Under the pieces are notes generated by a model. It was not told where the DNA came from. It was given only the letters and a program-made list of their open reading frames with translations, and made no database searches. Position numbers and translations under genes: made by a program. A DNA stretch of 64,000 nucleotides, from assembly GCF_000154285.1 (NCBI RefSeq), contig NZ_DS483460.1, forward strand, positions 1 to 64,000. The letters run 5' to 3'. The stretch is from Amedibacillus dolichus DSM 3991 (GTDB lineage Bacteria; Bacillota_I; Bacilli_A; Erysipelotrichales; Erysipelotrichaceae). Shown here in pieces: positions 17,422 through 25,668 of the stretch; the stretch's first letter is position 1; each line of letters starts with the position of its first letter.

Positions 17422-19163
17422 AGGAGGAAAAGAAGGAGTCACCCATAGGCATCTTATGGGGATGGGGCAAACCCTATCACTGGAAATTCATCGGCAGCAT
17501 TGCCCTTGCGGTATTAGGCGTAGCCTGCCAGATGGTGCCTTATTTCTGTGTAGCTCATATTGTTACGCTGATGTTGTCCGGGGATCAGAATTTTTCGCAC
17601 TATACAGCAGCTTGTGTTATTGCGCTTTGCGGTTATTTGGGAAAAGTCATATTCTCAAATCTTTCCACAACAATTTCTCACACAGCGACCTATTACACGC
17701 TGCGAGATCTCCGGGAGAATATTACCGAAAAACTGGCCCGCGTCCCGATGGGGACGATTTTAGATACTCCGTCCGGTCAGTATAAAACGACGATTGTTGA
17801 CCGGGTAGAAGGGATGGAGCCAACCTTCGCGCACCTGATCCCGGAAATGACTGCAAATGTGCTGGTGCCTTTGGTAATTGTCGTGTATCTATTCGTCATG
17901 GACTGGCGCATGGCTCTCCTGTCCCTTGTCACGCTGGTGGTGGGCCTTGCTGTTATGTCTGCTGGCATGAAGAACTATCCCGTTAAGTGGGAGGGCGCGG
18001 TTAAAGCGGGAAAGCAGATGGCAAACGCCATTGTAGAGTACATTGGTGGGATTGAGGTAGTCAAAGCATTTAGTCAATCCGCCGGTTCCTACAAAAAATA
18101 TTCTGACGCAGTAAACTACAATGCCAACTACTATGTGGACTGGATGAGAGAAAACCAGAAAACCATGAGCGCCTACAACGCCATTTTGCCCTCGGTGTTG
18201 ATCTGTGTGCTACCCTGCGGCTTCGCGTTCTGGCTCTCCGGTAGCCTGGAACTTTCCACTTTCCTGTCTATCGTAATTTTCTCGCTGGGCCTTGTTGGGC
18301 CGATTATCGCGGCCTTTACCTTTACGGACGATTTGGCCGTATTGGGGACAAATGTGGAAGAAATCAGCCAGCTTTTGAACGCTGAAGAACTGAACCATAA
18401 GGATGCGCCGGTCAAGCTGGCAGACACCGGCATTTCTCTTAGGTCTGTGTCTTTTTCCTATGACGGGACAACAGAGGTTTTGCATGATGTGAATCTCGCC
18501 ATCCACCCCGGAACCATGACCGCCCTTGTAGGGCCGTCCGGCTCCGGCAAGTCTACGGTGGCGAAGCTGATTGCCGGGTATTGGGATGTTACATCCGGCA
18601 GCATTACCCTCGGCGGCCATGAGCTGAAGGATATGCCGCTGTCTGAAATTGCAGACCAGATTTCCTATGTATCTCAGGACAACTACCTGTTTAACCGCAG
18701 TATCCGGGAGAATATCCGCATGGGAAGCCCCAGTGCCACGGACGCAGAGGTGGAGCAGGCAGCCAAACAAAGCGGCTGCGACGCCTTTATCCGCAAGCTG
18801 GATAATGGCTATGATACGGTTGTCGGCAGCGCCGGTTCCCATCTTTCCGGCGGTGAACGCCAGCGGATTGCCATCGCCCGCGCCATGCTGAAAAATGCGC
18901 CGGTTGTCATTTTGGACGAGGCAACTGCCTATATCGACCCAGAGAATGAGGCGCTGGTGCAGAAAGCCATTTCCACTTTAACTGTCGGCAAGACCCTGAT
19001 TGTGATCGCACACCGGCTGTCTACCATTGTTGGCGCAGATAACATCGTTGTGGTGAAGGATGGAACCATCCACGCACAGGGTACGCATGAGAAACTGTTG
19101 GAAACCTGCCCCCTCTACCGGGATATGTGGCAGGCGCATATCGGCGCGAAAGACCAGATGTAA
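17418..19163 (+). CDS. ABC half-transporter, first of an IrtAB/YbtPQ-like pair
   Basis: A 581-residue type IV ABC half-transporter. Six membrane helices fill residues 20-310. The ATPase domain follows, with Walker A LVGPSGSGKSTVAK, signature HLSGGERQRIAIARAM and Walker B VVILDEATAYIDPE. Such exporters usually pump outward, but the IrtA/IrtB and YbtP/YbtQ pairs of this fold import iron-siderophores. Pairing with a second half-transporter, a PchR-like activator and a DtxR-like repressor favours the import reading here. It overlaps the ECF ATPase gene by four bases and is 14 bases from its partner. Confidence 0.85.
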   Translation: MKEEKKESPIGILWGWGKPYHWKFIGSIALAVLGVACQMVPYFCVAHIVTLMLSGDQNFSHYTAACVIALCGYLGKVIFSNLSTTISHTATYYTLRDLRENITEKLARVPMGTILDTPSGQYKTTIVDRVEGMEPTFAHLIPEMTANVLVPLVIVVYLFVMDWRMALLSLVTLVVGLAVMSAGMKNYPVKWEGAVKAGKQMANAIVEYIGGIEVVKAFSQSAGSYKKYSDAVNYNANYYVDWMRENQKTMSAYNAILPSVLICVLPCGFAFWLSGSLELSTFLSIVIFSLGLVGPIIAAFTFTDDLAVLGTNVEEISQLLNAEELNHKDAPVKLADTGISLRSVSFSYDGTTEVLHDVNLAIHPGTMTALVGPSGSGKSTVAKLIAGYWDVTSGSITLGGHELKDMPLSEIADQISYVSQDNYLFNRSIRENIRMGSPSATDAEVEQAAKQSGCDAFIRKLDNGYDTVVGSAGSHLSGGERQRIAIARAMLKNAPVVILDEATAYIDPENEALVQKAISTLTVGKTLIVIAHRLSTIVGADNIVVVKDGTIHAQGTHEKLLETCPLYRDMWQAHIGAKDQM

Positions 19164-19177
19164 GGGGGTGTTGTCAG

Positions 19178-20914
19178 ATGTATGGAACATTGAAAAAAAT
19201 CTTTGCTTTTGCAGGCAGCAAAAAAGGGCTTTTGAAAAAATCCCTGTTGTTTGCGTTTCTGTCCGGGCTGTTTTCAGCCATGCAGTTTGCCGCCCTCTTT
19301 GTAGTGATCGGTGCGCTGGTATCTGACAACCGGGACGGAAGCATTGTCTGGATTTCGTTGGGAATTATGGCGGTATCCCTCATCGGGCGTATCATCACGA
19401 CCTACTTTTCCACGATGGAGCAAACGGAAACTGGCTATTGCATGGTAGCGGAAAAGCGTATCCACATTGGAGATCGGCTGCGCTATATCCCGATGGGCTA
19501 CTTCAACAAGAATAGTATCGGGAACATTACCGCCATTGTCACAACAACTTTGGGCGATGTAGAGAACTCAGCAGCCCGTGTCCTGGTGTCAGTGCTGGGC
19601 GGTTTTTTCAACTCGGTTGCCCTCGTCATCGTCCTGTTGGTATTTGACTGGCGGATCGGTCTTGTGGCCGCTGCCGGTGTCCTGATTTACCTTGCGGCGG
19701 CGGAACTGGCGCTTCGCAAATCTGCCGCGCTCAGCGGGGTACGCCAGCACACACAGGAGTCCCTTGTGGAGTCTGTGTTGGAGTACATTCAGGGGATGGG
19801 GATTGTCAAAGCATTTGGACTGGAACGGGACAGCACGCAGTCTATCGGCAGTGCAATTAAGGCGAGCTGCCGGGACAACCTGAAACTGACAAAGGCCAGT
19901 GTTCCCTATGACGCCATCAAACAGGCCGTTGTCCGGGTGTTTAGCGTCCTGTTGCTTTTGGCCTCGGTCTGGTTCTGGCTGGACGGCTCCCTGTCGCTGG
20001 CCTACGGCTTGATTTTGGTGATTGCTTCTTTCATGGTGTTCAACGATTTGGAGAACGCCGGGAATATGGCCTCTTTGCTGCAAATGCTGGCGGCCTCGAT
20101 GGATACGGCAAACTCCATTGATGACACGCCGGTGATGGACGAGAAAGGCGCTGACATTACGCCGAAGTCCAGCGAGATCGTGTTTGACAAGGTGGATTTT
20201 TCCTACGCAGACCGCAAGATATTAGATCAGGTCAGCTTTACCATTCCCGAAAAAACGACTACGGCCATTGTCGGCCCTTCCGGGGCAGGAAAGACAACGA
20301 TGTGCAATCTGATTGCCCGTTTTTGGGATGTGAATGCCGGGAAGATTACCATAGGCGGTACGGATGTACGGGATTTTAAGCTGGACAGCCTGATGAAGAA
20401 TATCTCGATGGTGTTCCAGAGCGTATACCTCTTTGCAGATACGATTGAGAACAATATCAAGTTTGGCTGCCCGGATGCTACCCATGAACAAGTGGTTGAA
20501 GCGGCGAAAAAGGCTTGCTGCCATAACTTTATTTCTGCCCTGCCGGATGGCTATGACACCGTGATTGGCGAGGGAGGCGGTAGTTTGTCCGGCGGCGAGA
20601 AACAGCGGATTTCCATCGCCCGCGCTATGCTGAAGGACGCACCTATCATCATTTTGGACGAGGCAACAAGCAGCGTTGACCCGGAGAATGAGGATGAATT
20701 GCAGCGGGCTATCGAGGCATTGACCCATGACAAGACCATCATCATGATTGCCCACCGTCTGAAAACCGTCCGCAACGCCGATCAGATCCTTGTACTGGAC
20801 AACGCTCATATCGTCCAGCGCGGCACTCATGCGGAGCTGATCCAGCAAAAGGGCCTGTATGCCGATTTTGTATCGGCCAGACAGGAGGCCATCGGCTGGA
20901 AGCTGGCTCAGTAA
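19178..20914 (+). CDS. ABC half-transporter, second of the pair
   Basis: A 578-residue partner with six membrane helices (about residues 20-300) and an ATPase domain. It shows Walker A IVGPSGAGKTTMCN, signature SLSGGEKQRISIARAM and Walker B IIILDEATSSVDPE. It most likely forms a heterodimer with the preceding product. ATG 19178 was chosen because AAGGGGGTG (19162-19170) precedes it; the longer in-frame reading overlaps the upstream gene without a ribosome site. The substrate is inferred, not seen. Confidence 0.85.
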   Translation: MYGTLKKIFAFAGSKKGLLKKSLLFAFLSGLFSAMQFAALFVVIGALVSDNRDGSIVWISLGIMAVSLIGRIITTYFSTMEQTETGYCMVAEKRIHIGDRLRYIPMGYFNKNSIGNITAIVTTTLGDVENSAARVLVSVLGGFFNSVALVIVLLVFDWRIGLVAAAGVLIYLAAAELALRKSAALSGVRQHTQESLVESVLEYIQGMGIVKAFGLERDSTQSIGSAIKASCRDNLKLTKASVPYDAIKQAVVRVFSVLLLLASVWFWLDGSLSLAYGLILVIASFMVFNDLENAGNMASLLQMLAASMDTANSIDDTPVMDEKGADITPKSSEIVFDKVDFSYADRKILDQVSFTIPEKTTTAIVGPSGAGKTTMCNLIARFWDVNAGKITIGGTDVRDFKLDSLMKNISMVFQSVYLFADTIENNIKFGCPDATHEQVVEAAKKACCHNFISALPDGYDTVIGEGGGSLSGGEKQRISIARAMLKDAPIIILDEATSSVDPENEDELQRAIEALTHDKTIIMIAHRLKTVRNADQILVLDNAHIVQRGTHAELIQQKGLYADFVSARQEAIGWKLAQ

Positions 20915-20925
20915 AGGAGGTTCAG

Positions 20926-21297
20926 ATGAAACTTCATGCGTCCGGGGAGGACTACCTGGAAACCATCCTTGTTCTCCAAAAGAAACGCGGTATGGTGCGC
21001 TCCGTAGATGTGGCCCGGCACATGGAGGTATCAAAGCCCAGCGTGTGCCATGCAGTGGCTACCTTGCGGGACGGCGGCTTTCTTATGATGGACGAAGATC
21101 ACTTTCTCCATCTGACCGATGTGGGCCGCGAGGTAGCCGAAAAAATCTACGAGCGTCACTGCTTCTTTACCGAGCAGCTTATCACCGCAGGCGTTGACCC
21201 CAAAACTGCGGAGGCCGATGCCTGTCGTATTGAACACATCATCAGCGATGAGAGTTTTGACCGGCTGAAAGAGGCAGCCGAACAAGAGCAAAACTAA
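20926..21297 (+). CDS. DtxR/MntR-family metal-dependent regulator with DtxR-like ligands
   Basis: A 123-residue repressor made of a winged helix (SVDVARHMEVSKPSVCHAVA) and a dimerisation/metal domain, without the C-terminal SH3 domain. Ligand positions can be followed. EDYLE matches MntR EDYIE, and ERHCFF carries the conserved His. The key block is DACRIEHIISDE, matching DtxR EACRWEHVMSDE, with Cys where MntR has Glu. That Cys is associated with iron-type DtxR sites, so Fe(II) sensing is more likely than manganese. It ends the transporter operon (AAAGGAGG before ATG 20926), which suggests feedback on the whole operon. Confidence 0.85.
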   Translation: MKLHASGEDYLETILVLQKKRGMVRSVDVARHMEVSKPSVCHAVATLRDGGFLMMDEDHFLHLTDVGREVAEKIYERHCFFTEQLITAGVDPKTAEADACRIEHIISDESFDRLKEAAEQEQN

Positions 21298-21421
21298 AAC
21301 CGAATAAGCCAAGCGATCCTGCCCCGACCAACGGGGAAAAGAAAAAAACCGTTGCAGGGTAGGCAGCTTCGTGCGCCCATAATGGATTTTCAAGGACTGC
21401 GGCGGTTTTGAGTAACATCAA

Positions 21422-21499
21422 GGCCGCCGTTCCTTATGCCCTCGACAAAGGAGTGACGACTACACGCTGACACGGCGGCTTTAGGAGGGAGCCGCCGTG
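21422..21499 (+). promoter_or_regulatory. Leader with mutually exclusive GC-rich stems
   Basis: The gene-free stretch 21298-21764 holds repeated complementary blocks. GGCCGCCGT (21422-21430) can pair with ACGGCGGC (21472-21479), and CACGGCGGCT (21471-21480) can pair perfectly with AGCCGCCGTG (21490-21499). Only one of the two stems can form at a time, as in an attenuator. It lies upstream of the sigma-like gene and may belong to its leader or to the end of the transporter transcript. Confidence 0.4.
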
Positions 21500-21587
21500 A
21501 AGCAAAGACCGCTTCGACATAATTCGGCAGGAATTTACCTGTCAAAAAAAGCCTGACCGTCAATCGGCCCCCGTCTGCTTATGAACA

Positions 21588-21600
21588 GGCACTATCGTGG
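21588..21600 (+). promoter_or_regulatory. XRE operator-like motif upstream of the sigma-like gene
   Basis: GGCACTATCGTGG. The first eleven bases recur exactly at the start of the divergent XRE gene (22626-22636), and a close variant lies at 22700-22714 on the other strand. See the XRE sites. Confidence 0.5.
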
Positions 21601-21633
21601 CTGGTCCATAAGCGTCATAAGTCCTCTTTTAGC

Positions 21634-21672
21634 AGCGCCAGCCGCCGTTCTTCGGATGCTGGCGCTTTTGTT
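21634..21672 (+). terminator. Intrinsic terminator between the transport island and the sigma-like gene
   Basis: AGCGCCAGC (21634-21642) pairs with GCTGGCGCT (21658-21666) and is followed by a T-rich stretch. A further small hairpin, TTCGGG/CCCGAA, lies at about 21686-21706. Confidence 0.75.
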
Positions 21673-21764
21673 TGTCGTTTTTTCGGGAATTTCCCCGAAA
21701 GATGTCGCTCACCGCCTTCATTTTGGTTCACCCGTCAACCCGTGAATCGAAATGGAGGTACATA

Positions 21765-22190
21765 ATGCAGAAGATCAATCTTCGGGAACTGTATCCCGAT
21801 GTGTATAAAACCAATGTCTTTGTAGACGTGGCCGAGGAAGTCGTGGCCGCGATCCGGGGCCAGGAGCAGGACGATGCCGCCTATGAACGCCGGAAGTTCC
21901 GACACAAGGCTCACTACTCTCTGAACCGGGAGGATGGCATTGAAAACGATGCCCTCAACCGGCCACTCACCCCGGAGGAAGTCCTGGAGCAGAAGCTGCT
22001 GCGGGAGGAAGTGTATGCCGCGCTGATGCAGCTGACTGCCATCCAGGCCCGGCGTATCTACGCCCGGTTTTACTTGGGCATGACGGTGGCCGAGATCGCC
22101 CGGATCGAGGGTGCTGACCGCCGCCGCGTGTGGGAGAGCATCCGGCGCGGACTGAAGAAGCTGGCGCGGTTGCTGGATACGGCCCAATAA
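21765..22190 (+). CDS. Sigma-70-like factor of the conjugative element
   Basis: A 141-residue protein. Residues 1-60 are a variable N-terminus (MQKINLRELYPDVYKT). Residues 75-135 form a region 4-like helix-turn-helix domain, with TPEEVLEQKLLREEVY then GMTVAEIARIEGADRRRVWE. Small sigma-like proteins of this type sit near the recombinase end of Tn1549/CTn elements and probably control excision or transfer genes. ATG 21765 follows GGAGG at 21754-21758. A shared terminator lies between it and the convergent XRE gene. Confidence 0.8.
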   Translation: MQKINLRELYPDVYKTNVFVDVAEEVVAAIRGQEQDDAAYERRKFRHKAHYSLNREDGIENDALNRPLTPEEVLEQKLLREEVYAALMQLTAIQARRIYARFYLGMTVAEIARIEGADRRRVWESIRRGLKKLARLLDTAQ

Positions 22191-22218
22191 CCTGATCGCC
22201 GCATAGCGGCAAAAAGAG

Positions 22219-22250
22219 AGCCGGTGGGGGTTTTTATTCCTCCACCGGCT
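22219..22250. terminator. Bidirectional terminator between sigma-like and XRE genes
   Basis: AGCCGGTGG (22219-22227) pairs with CCACCGGCT (22242-22250). On the minus strand it is followed by CTCTTTTT, which suits the XRE gene; the plus-strand tail is less T-rich. Confidence 0.7.
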
Positions 22251-22630
22251 TACTTATTCTCTAAATGTTCATCTGGGTCAACCCCAGCCGTCTGCACCAT
22301 CTCTTTTAGCTCATCAGTCAACGCGCGGGTCGAGTTTAACAGCACTTTTCTGGCAGCCGGAGGGCACGAAAGGTAAAGCTGCCGCATATCGTTGGCGGCT
22401 TGCTCATCTTCAGGCAGATCGAGATTCATCAGGGAATCTAAAGATAAATTCAAGACTTTGCAAAAAGCGCGCAGAACCTCAAAAGAAGGATTCTTCACCC
22501 CTCTTTCGCAGCCTTGAACGTGCTTTAGAGAAACGTGGCTCAGATCTGCGAGTTCCTGCTGCGTCAATCCTTTTTCCTTACGCGCTTTTTGTATCCTTCG
22601 TCCCAGCTCTTTTATCAGTTCCATAGGCAC
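22250..22630 (-). CDS. XRE-family repressor
   Basis: A 126-residue regulator. The N-terminal Cro/C1 helix-turn-helix is at residues 8-65 (KARKEKGLTQQELADLSHVS, then VQGCERGVKNPSFEVL). The C-terminal helical part ends in acidic residues. It is convergent to the sigma-like gene in the place where Tn1549/CTn elements carry their control repressor. The start is GTG 22630 (GGAGA six bases away) or ATG 22624. The operator-like sequence GGCACTATCGTCTCC covers the start, which points to self-repression. Confidence 0.85.
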   Translation of the reverse strand: MPMELIKELGRRIQKARKEKGLTQQELADLSHVSLKHVQGCERGVKNPSFEVLRAFCKVLNLSLDSLMNLDLPEDEQAANDMRQLYLSCPPAARKVLLNSTRALTDELKEMVQTAGVDPDEHLENK

Positions 22631-22714
22631 TATCGTCTCCTTAATTATATTTTATCGTGCCCATTTCCTTGCAGGAAGAACCTCATAAAAGGCGTTTTTG
22701 AGTACGATAGTACC
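22626..22714. promoter_or_regulatory. Pair of inverted XRE operator-like sites
   Basis: GGCACTATCGTCTCC at 22626-22640 (plus strand) and its near-copy GGTACTATCGTACTC read on the minus strand at 22700-22714 face each other across the XRE promoter region. They match at 12 of 15 positions. A third copy is at 21588-21600. This is the pattern expected for a dimeric repressor controlling itself and one other promoter. Confidence 0.55.
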
Positions 22715-23279
22715 TATTTTATTGTGCTTGTAAGGAGCTTGCGCTGTCCGCAGCTTCTATGAAGGGACAAGGCAAAATATTTTTTTCAAATAAATCGCAG
22801 TACAGACAGGACAAATCGCCTGTTTTTGTCATGGCTGTCAAGAAGGAGCTTTTCTTTCGCTGACCTTTGACAACTGAATACACGGCAGAACAGGTACATA
22901 ACCCGCGCATGAGCGAGTGCAGGACGCCGCGAAGATGGAGCAGCCAGGAGGTGATGGACAAGCTGTTTCGGAGCGATCAACGTCCCTGTGACCCGGATGG
23001 TGGCACATTCGGCGCGATGACTGCGCGGGGGCTTAAAGATACTTCCTCACGGCCCGCCAAAGACTTGGGGGGAACCCTGCGGCACACGATACGAACGGTG
23101 CTGCGGAGTTATGACAGCCGCGCCAGCGGAGACCTGTTGTGTTCCCATCGTCAGGGGGCGTGGCAAATATGACGAGTAATCCGAACAGAATAACAGTAGC
23201 CGCACCAGGTTTTTATCCGAAGATTTCTTTCAGACTGGTGCGGCTATTTAAGTATTAAGATATTAAGGAGGCGAGAGTG
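22715..23279. other. Long gene-poor stretch with a perfect 11-bp hairpin
   Basis: No convincing gene is seen. A 101-codon open frame at 22867-23172 has no ribosome site of quality and no recognisable domain. AGCCGCACCAG (23198-23208) pairs perfectly with CTGGTGCGGCT (23235-23245) but lacks a T tract, so it may be a regulatory or processing hairpin ahead of the toxin gene rather than a simple terminator. Confidence 0.5.
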
Positions 23280-23630
23280 ATGTTTGAAAAATTCCATCGA
23301 GGTGACATATATTCGGCTGATTTAAGCCCTGGTATCGGCTCTGAACAAAGTGGCTCTCGTCCTGTACTCATTCTTCAAAATAATGTGGGAAATTGTTTCA
23401 GTCCTACGATTATTATTGCAGCAATTACCAGTGTAAGCAAAAAAAGCAGAAAGTTCCCCACGCATTACCACTTAAATGACAGATGCGGTTTGGTGAAACC
23501 ATCTGTTGTTATGCTGGAACAGATCAGAACGATCGACAAGTCGAGGTTAAAAAACTATATTGGTCATCTAAACAAGGATGACATGGAAAACATAAACAAG
23601 ACGCTCTTGTGCAGTCTGGGGATTACATAA
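23280..23630 (+). CDS. MazF/PemK-family toxin
   Basis: A 116-residue protein with the family's beta-barrel landmarks. These are FHRGDIYSADLSPGIGSEQS (start), RPVLILQNN, PTIIIAAITS and VVMLEQIRTIDKSRLKNYIG. The conserved GSEQSGSRP loop carries the catalytic Arg/Ser region of MazF-type mRNA endonucleases. ATG 23280 has AAGGAGG at 23265-23271; GTG 23277 is an alternative. No MazE-like antitoxin is seen just upstream. It may act in element maintenance, or an antitoxin may be supplied elsewhere. Confidence 0.85.
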   Translation: MFEKFHRGDIYSADLSPGIGSEQSGSRPVLILQNNVGNCFSPTIIIAAITSVSKKSRKFPTHYHLNDRCGLVKPSVVMLEQIRTIDKSRLKNYIGHLNKDDMENINKTLLCSLGIT

Positions 23631-23709
23631 AAGTGCCGAAAGGCCGTATCATTTTCAGGCTGTGCAAGTAGAGTTATAATTTCGTTAGGAATTGCGGAGG
23701 TGATTCTGA

Positions 23710-23871
23710 ATGGAGAATATCCAGAATAAAAGCGCATTGATTCCTTCAGATGAAATCCGGTCAGAAGAACTTCTGGCGGAACAAAAATTTGAAGCGTTTA
23801 TCACTTCGCTGGCACATATCATCGAGAAATATGGTATGAGAGTGCTGGGCGAGGTTGACGGAGCTGCGTGA
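23710..23871 (+). CDS. 53-aa helical protein ahead of the recombinase
   Basis: A short gene starting at ATG 23710 with GCGGAGG eight bases upstream and ending in TGA 23869-23871. The product is acidic and predicted helical (IPSDEIRSEELLAEQKFEAF, then ITSLAHIIEKYGMRVLGEV). It is not recognised. It lies between the MazF-like toxin and the serine recombinase, so it could be an antitoxin, although it follows the toxin, or a recombination helper. Its good ribosome site and clean frame support a real gene. Confidence 0.65.
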   Translation: MENIQNKSALIPSDEIRSEELLAEQKFEAFITSLAHIIEKYGMRVLGEVDGAA

Positions 23872-23926
23872 GAATCGCAGCTTTACATAGGATATTTTCC
23901 AAAAGTAAATTTTGGAGGTATGAATT

Positions 23927-25597
23927 ATGAACCGATATGGAAAACGCTGTGTTTTGTATCCGAGGGTCAGCACAGAGATGCAAGTGGACGGATACAGCCT
24001 GGAAGGTCAAAAAAATATGCTGACACGATTTGCGGATCGTGAGGAAATGATCGTTGTTGATACTTATGAAGATGCCGGTAAATCCGGTAAATCCATTGAG
24101 GGACGGCCTGCCTTTCAAAAAATGCTCAGAGATATTGAGGATGGCTTGGACATTGACTATATTTTAGTGTATAAGCTGTCACGGTTTGGCCGTAATGCAG
24201 CAGATATACTTAACTCTTTGGAGCTGGTTCAATCTTATGGTGTAAATCTGATTTGCATAGAAGAAGGGATTGATTCCTCTCAGACAAGCGGAAAACTTTT
24301 GATTTCTGTACTATCTGCTGTGGCTGAGATTGAGCGTGAGAATATTATCGAGCAGACGATGAACGGGCGGCGCGAAAAGGCACGGCAAGGTGGATGGAAT
24401 GGTGGCTTTGCTCCCTACGGATATACACTGGAAGATAACAAGCTGATGATTGAAGAAACAGAGGCTGTGGCAATACGGAAGATTTTTGAATTATATACTT
24501 CATCGGAAATCGGTTTGGGTGGTATTGCGAATCAGTTGAACTTACAAGGTATACGGAAAATTCCGAGGCAGAATGGCACATTAGAGGATTGGACAGGACA
24601 TTTTATTAAACTGATATTGGATAACCCGGTTTATTGCGGTAAAATTGCCTATGGACGGAGAACGAAGGAAAAAGTCAAAGGCACAAAAAACGATTACCAG
24701 ATGAAAAGAAATGACGATTACATTCTGACAGAGGGACAGCATAAAGGAATCGTTAGTGAGGAGGTATGGGAAAAGGCTCATGCCAAGCGTCTTAGAACCG
24801 GAGTAAAGCAACCGTCAAAAATTGGGCGGGATCGAGTTCATTTGTTATCCGGTCTGCTGAAATGCCCGGTTTGTGGAAGTCCCATGTATACGAATAAACA
24901 CGCATGGACAAATAAAGATGGCACTTACAAAGAAATTTACTATTATGTATGTAGTCGGAATAGGATGGTCCGAGGTAAGCATTGTGAATATAAGGCAATG
25001 CTGAAAAAGACCGATATTGAACCGATGGTCATTGAGGCAATTCGTGAGATCGTAAGGAATGAGGAATATGCCCAGGCCATTAAAAAACGGATTGGCGTTC
25101 AGATTGACACGAAAGCTGTGGATAAAGAACTGGAGGGCTATCAGGCAAAGCTGAAGGAAGTTGATCTGAATAAAACAAGATTGGAACGGGAAATTGACAG
25201 TCTCCCTGCTGATGCAAAATACCGGGAACGAAAGCTCCATGATATGACCTTGCGGTTAGATTCCCTATATGATGTCATTGTTGAGCTGGAGGAAAAAATC
25301 GAAGATGCCAGACTTCGGCGAGATGCAATTAAGCAGCAGGCAATTACTCTTGAGAATATTTACAAAATCATGGTGAATTTCGACTGCGTTTATAATATAA
25401 TAAATGACGAAGAAAAGAGAAATGTGGTCACAGCCTTGATTAAAGAAATTGAAATTTACAGGAATGACGAGTCTGAATATCCGCTAAAGCGGATTGGCCT
25501 GAATTTTCCGGTGTTCAAGGATGGCGGGGAAGTTACGGAACTTTTGTGGGACAAAGGGAATACCGTTGAATCAGTGTGTCTGATAGTAAGAAAATAA
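23927..25597 (+). CDS. Large serine recombinase (element integrase)
   Basis: A 556-residue site-specific recombinase. The N-terminal resolvase domain has the catalytic serine in CVLYPRVSTEMQ (about residue 15), with SLEGQKNML and YKLSRFGRNAADIL. A recombinase domain follows (GGFAPYGY). The zinc beta-ribbon has KCPVCGSPM (about 310) and VCSRNRMVRGKHC (about 345). A long coiled-coil lies at residues 385-470. This architecture is that of TndX/TnpX-type integrases that excise and integrate conjugative elements. ATG 23927 follows TTTGGAGG. It is the last gene of the element, and a terminator follows at once. Confidence 0.93.
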   Translation: MNRYGKRCVLYPRVSTEMQVDGYSLEGQKNMLTRFADREEMIVVDTYEDAGKSGKSIEGRPAFQKMLRDIEDGLDIDYILVYKLSRFGRNAADILNSLELVQSYGVNLICIEEGIDSSQTSGKLLISVLSAVAEIERENIIEQTMNGRREKARQGGWNGGFAPYGYTLEDNKLMIEETEAVAIRKIFELYTSSEIGLGGIANQLNLQGIRKIPRQNGTLEDWTGHFIKLILDNPVYCGKIAYGRRTKEKVKGTKNDYQMKRNDDYILTEGQHKGIVSEEVWEKAHAKRLRTGVKQPSKIGRDRVHLLSGLLKCPVCGSPMYTNKHAWTNKDGTYKEIYYYVCSRNRMVRGKHCEYKAMLKKTDIEPMVIEAIREIVRNEEYAQAIKKRIGVQIDTKAVDKELEGYQAKLKEVDLNKTRLEREIDSLPADAKYRERKLHDMTLRLDSLYDVIVELEEKIEDARLRRDAIKQQAITLENIYKIMVNFDCVYNIINDEEKRNVVTALIKEIEIYRNDESEYPLKRIGLNFPVFKDGGEVTELLWDKGNTVESVCLIVRK

Positions 25598-25641
25598 AAA
25601 TTTGACTCCTGACAATTAGGAGCTAGTTAATAGTATGTTGG

Positions 25642-25668
25642 CTGGTTTTGAATAAAACCAGTCTTTTT
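25642..25668 (+). terminator. Terminator after the serine recombinase
   Basis: CTGGTTTT (25642-25649) pairs with AAAACCAG (25654-25661) around a GAAT loop, followed by TCTTTTT. Confidence 0.85.

Noticed and set aside
22867-23172. A 101-codon plus-strand frame
   Set aside because: No good ribosome site, no domain, unusual composition. The region looks non-coding.
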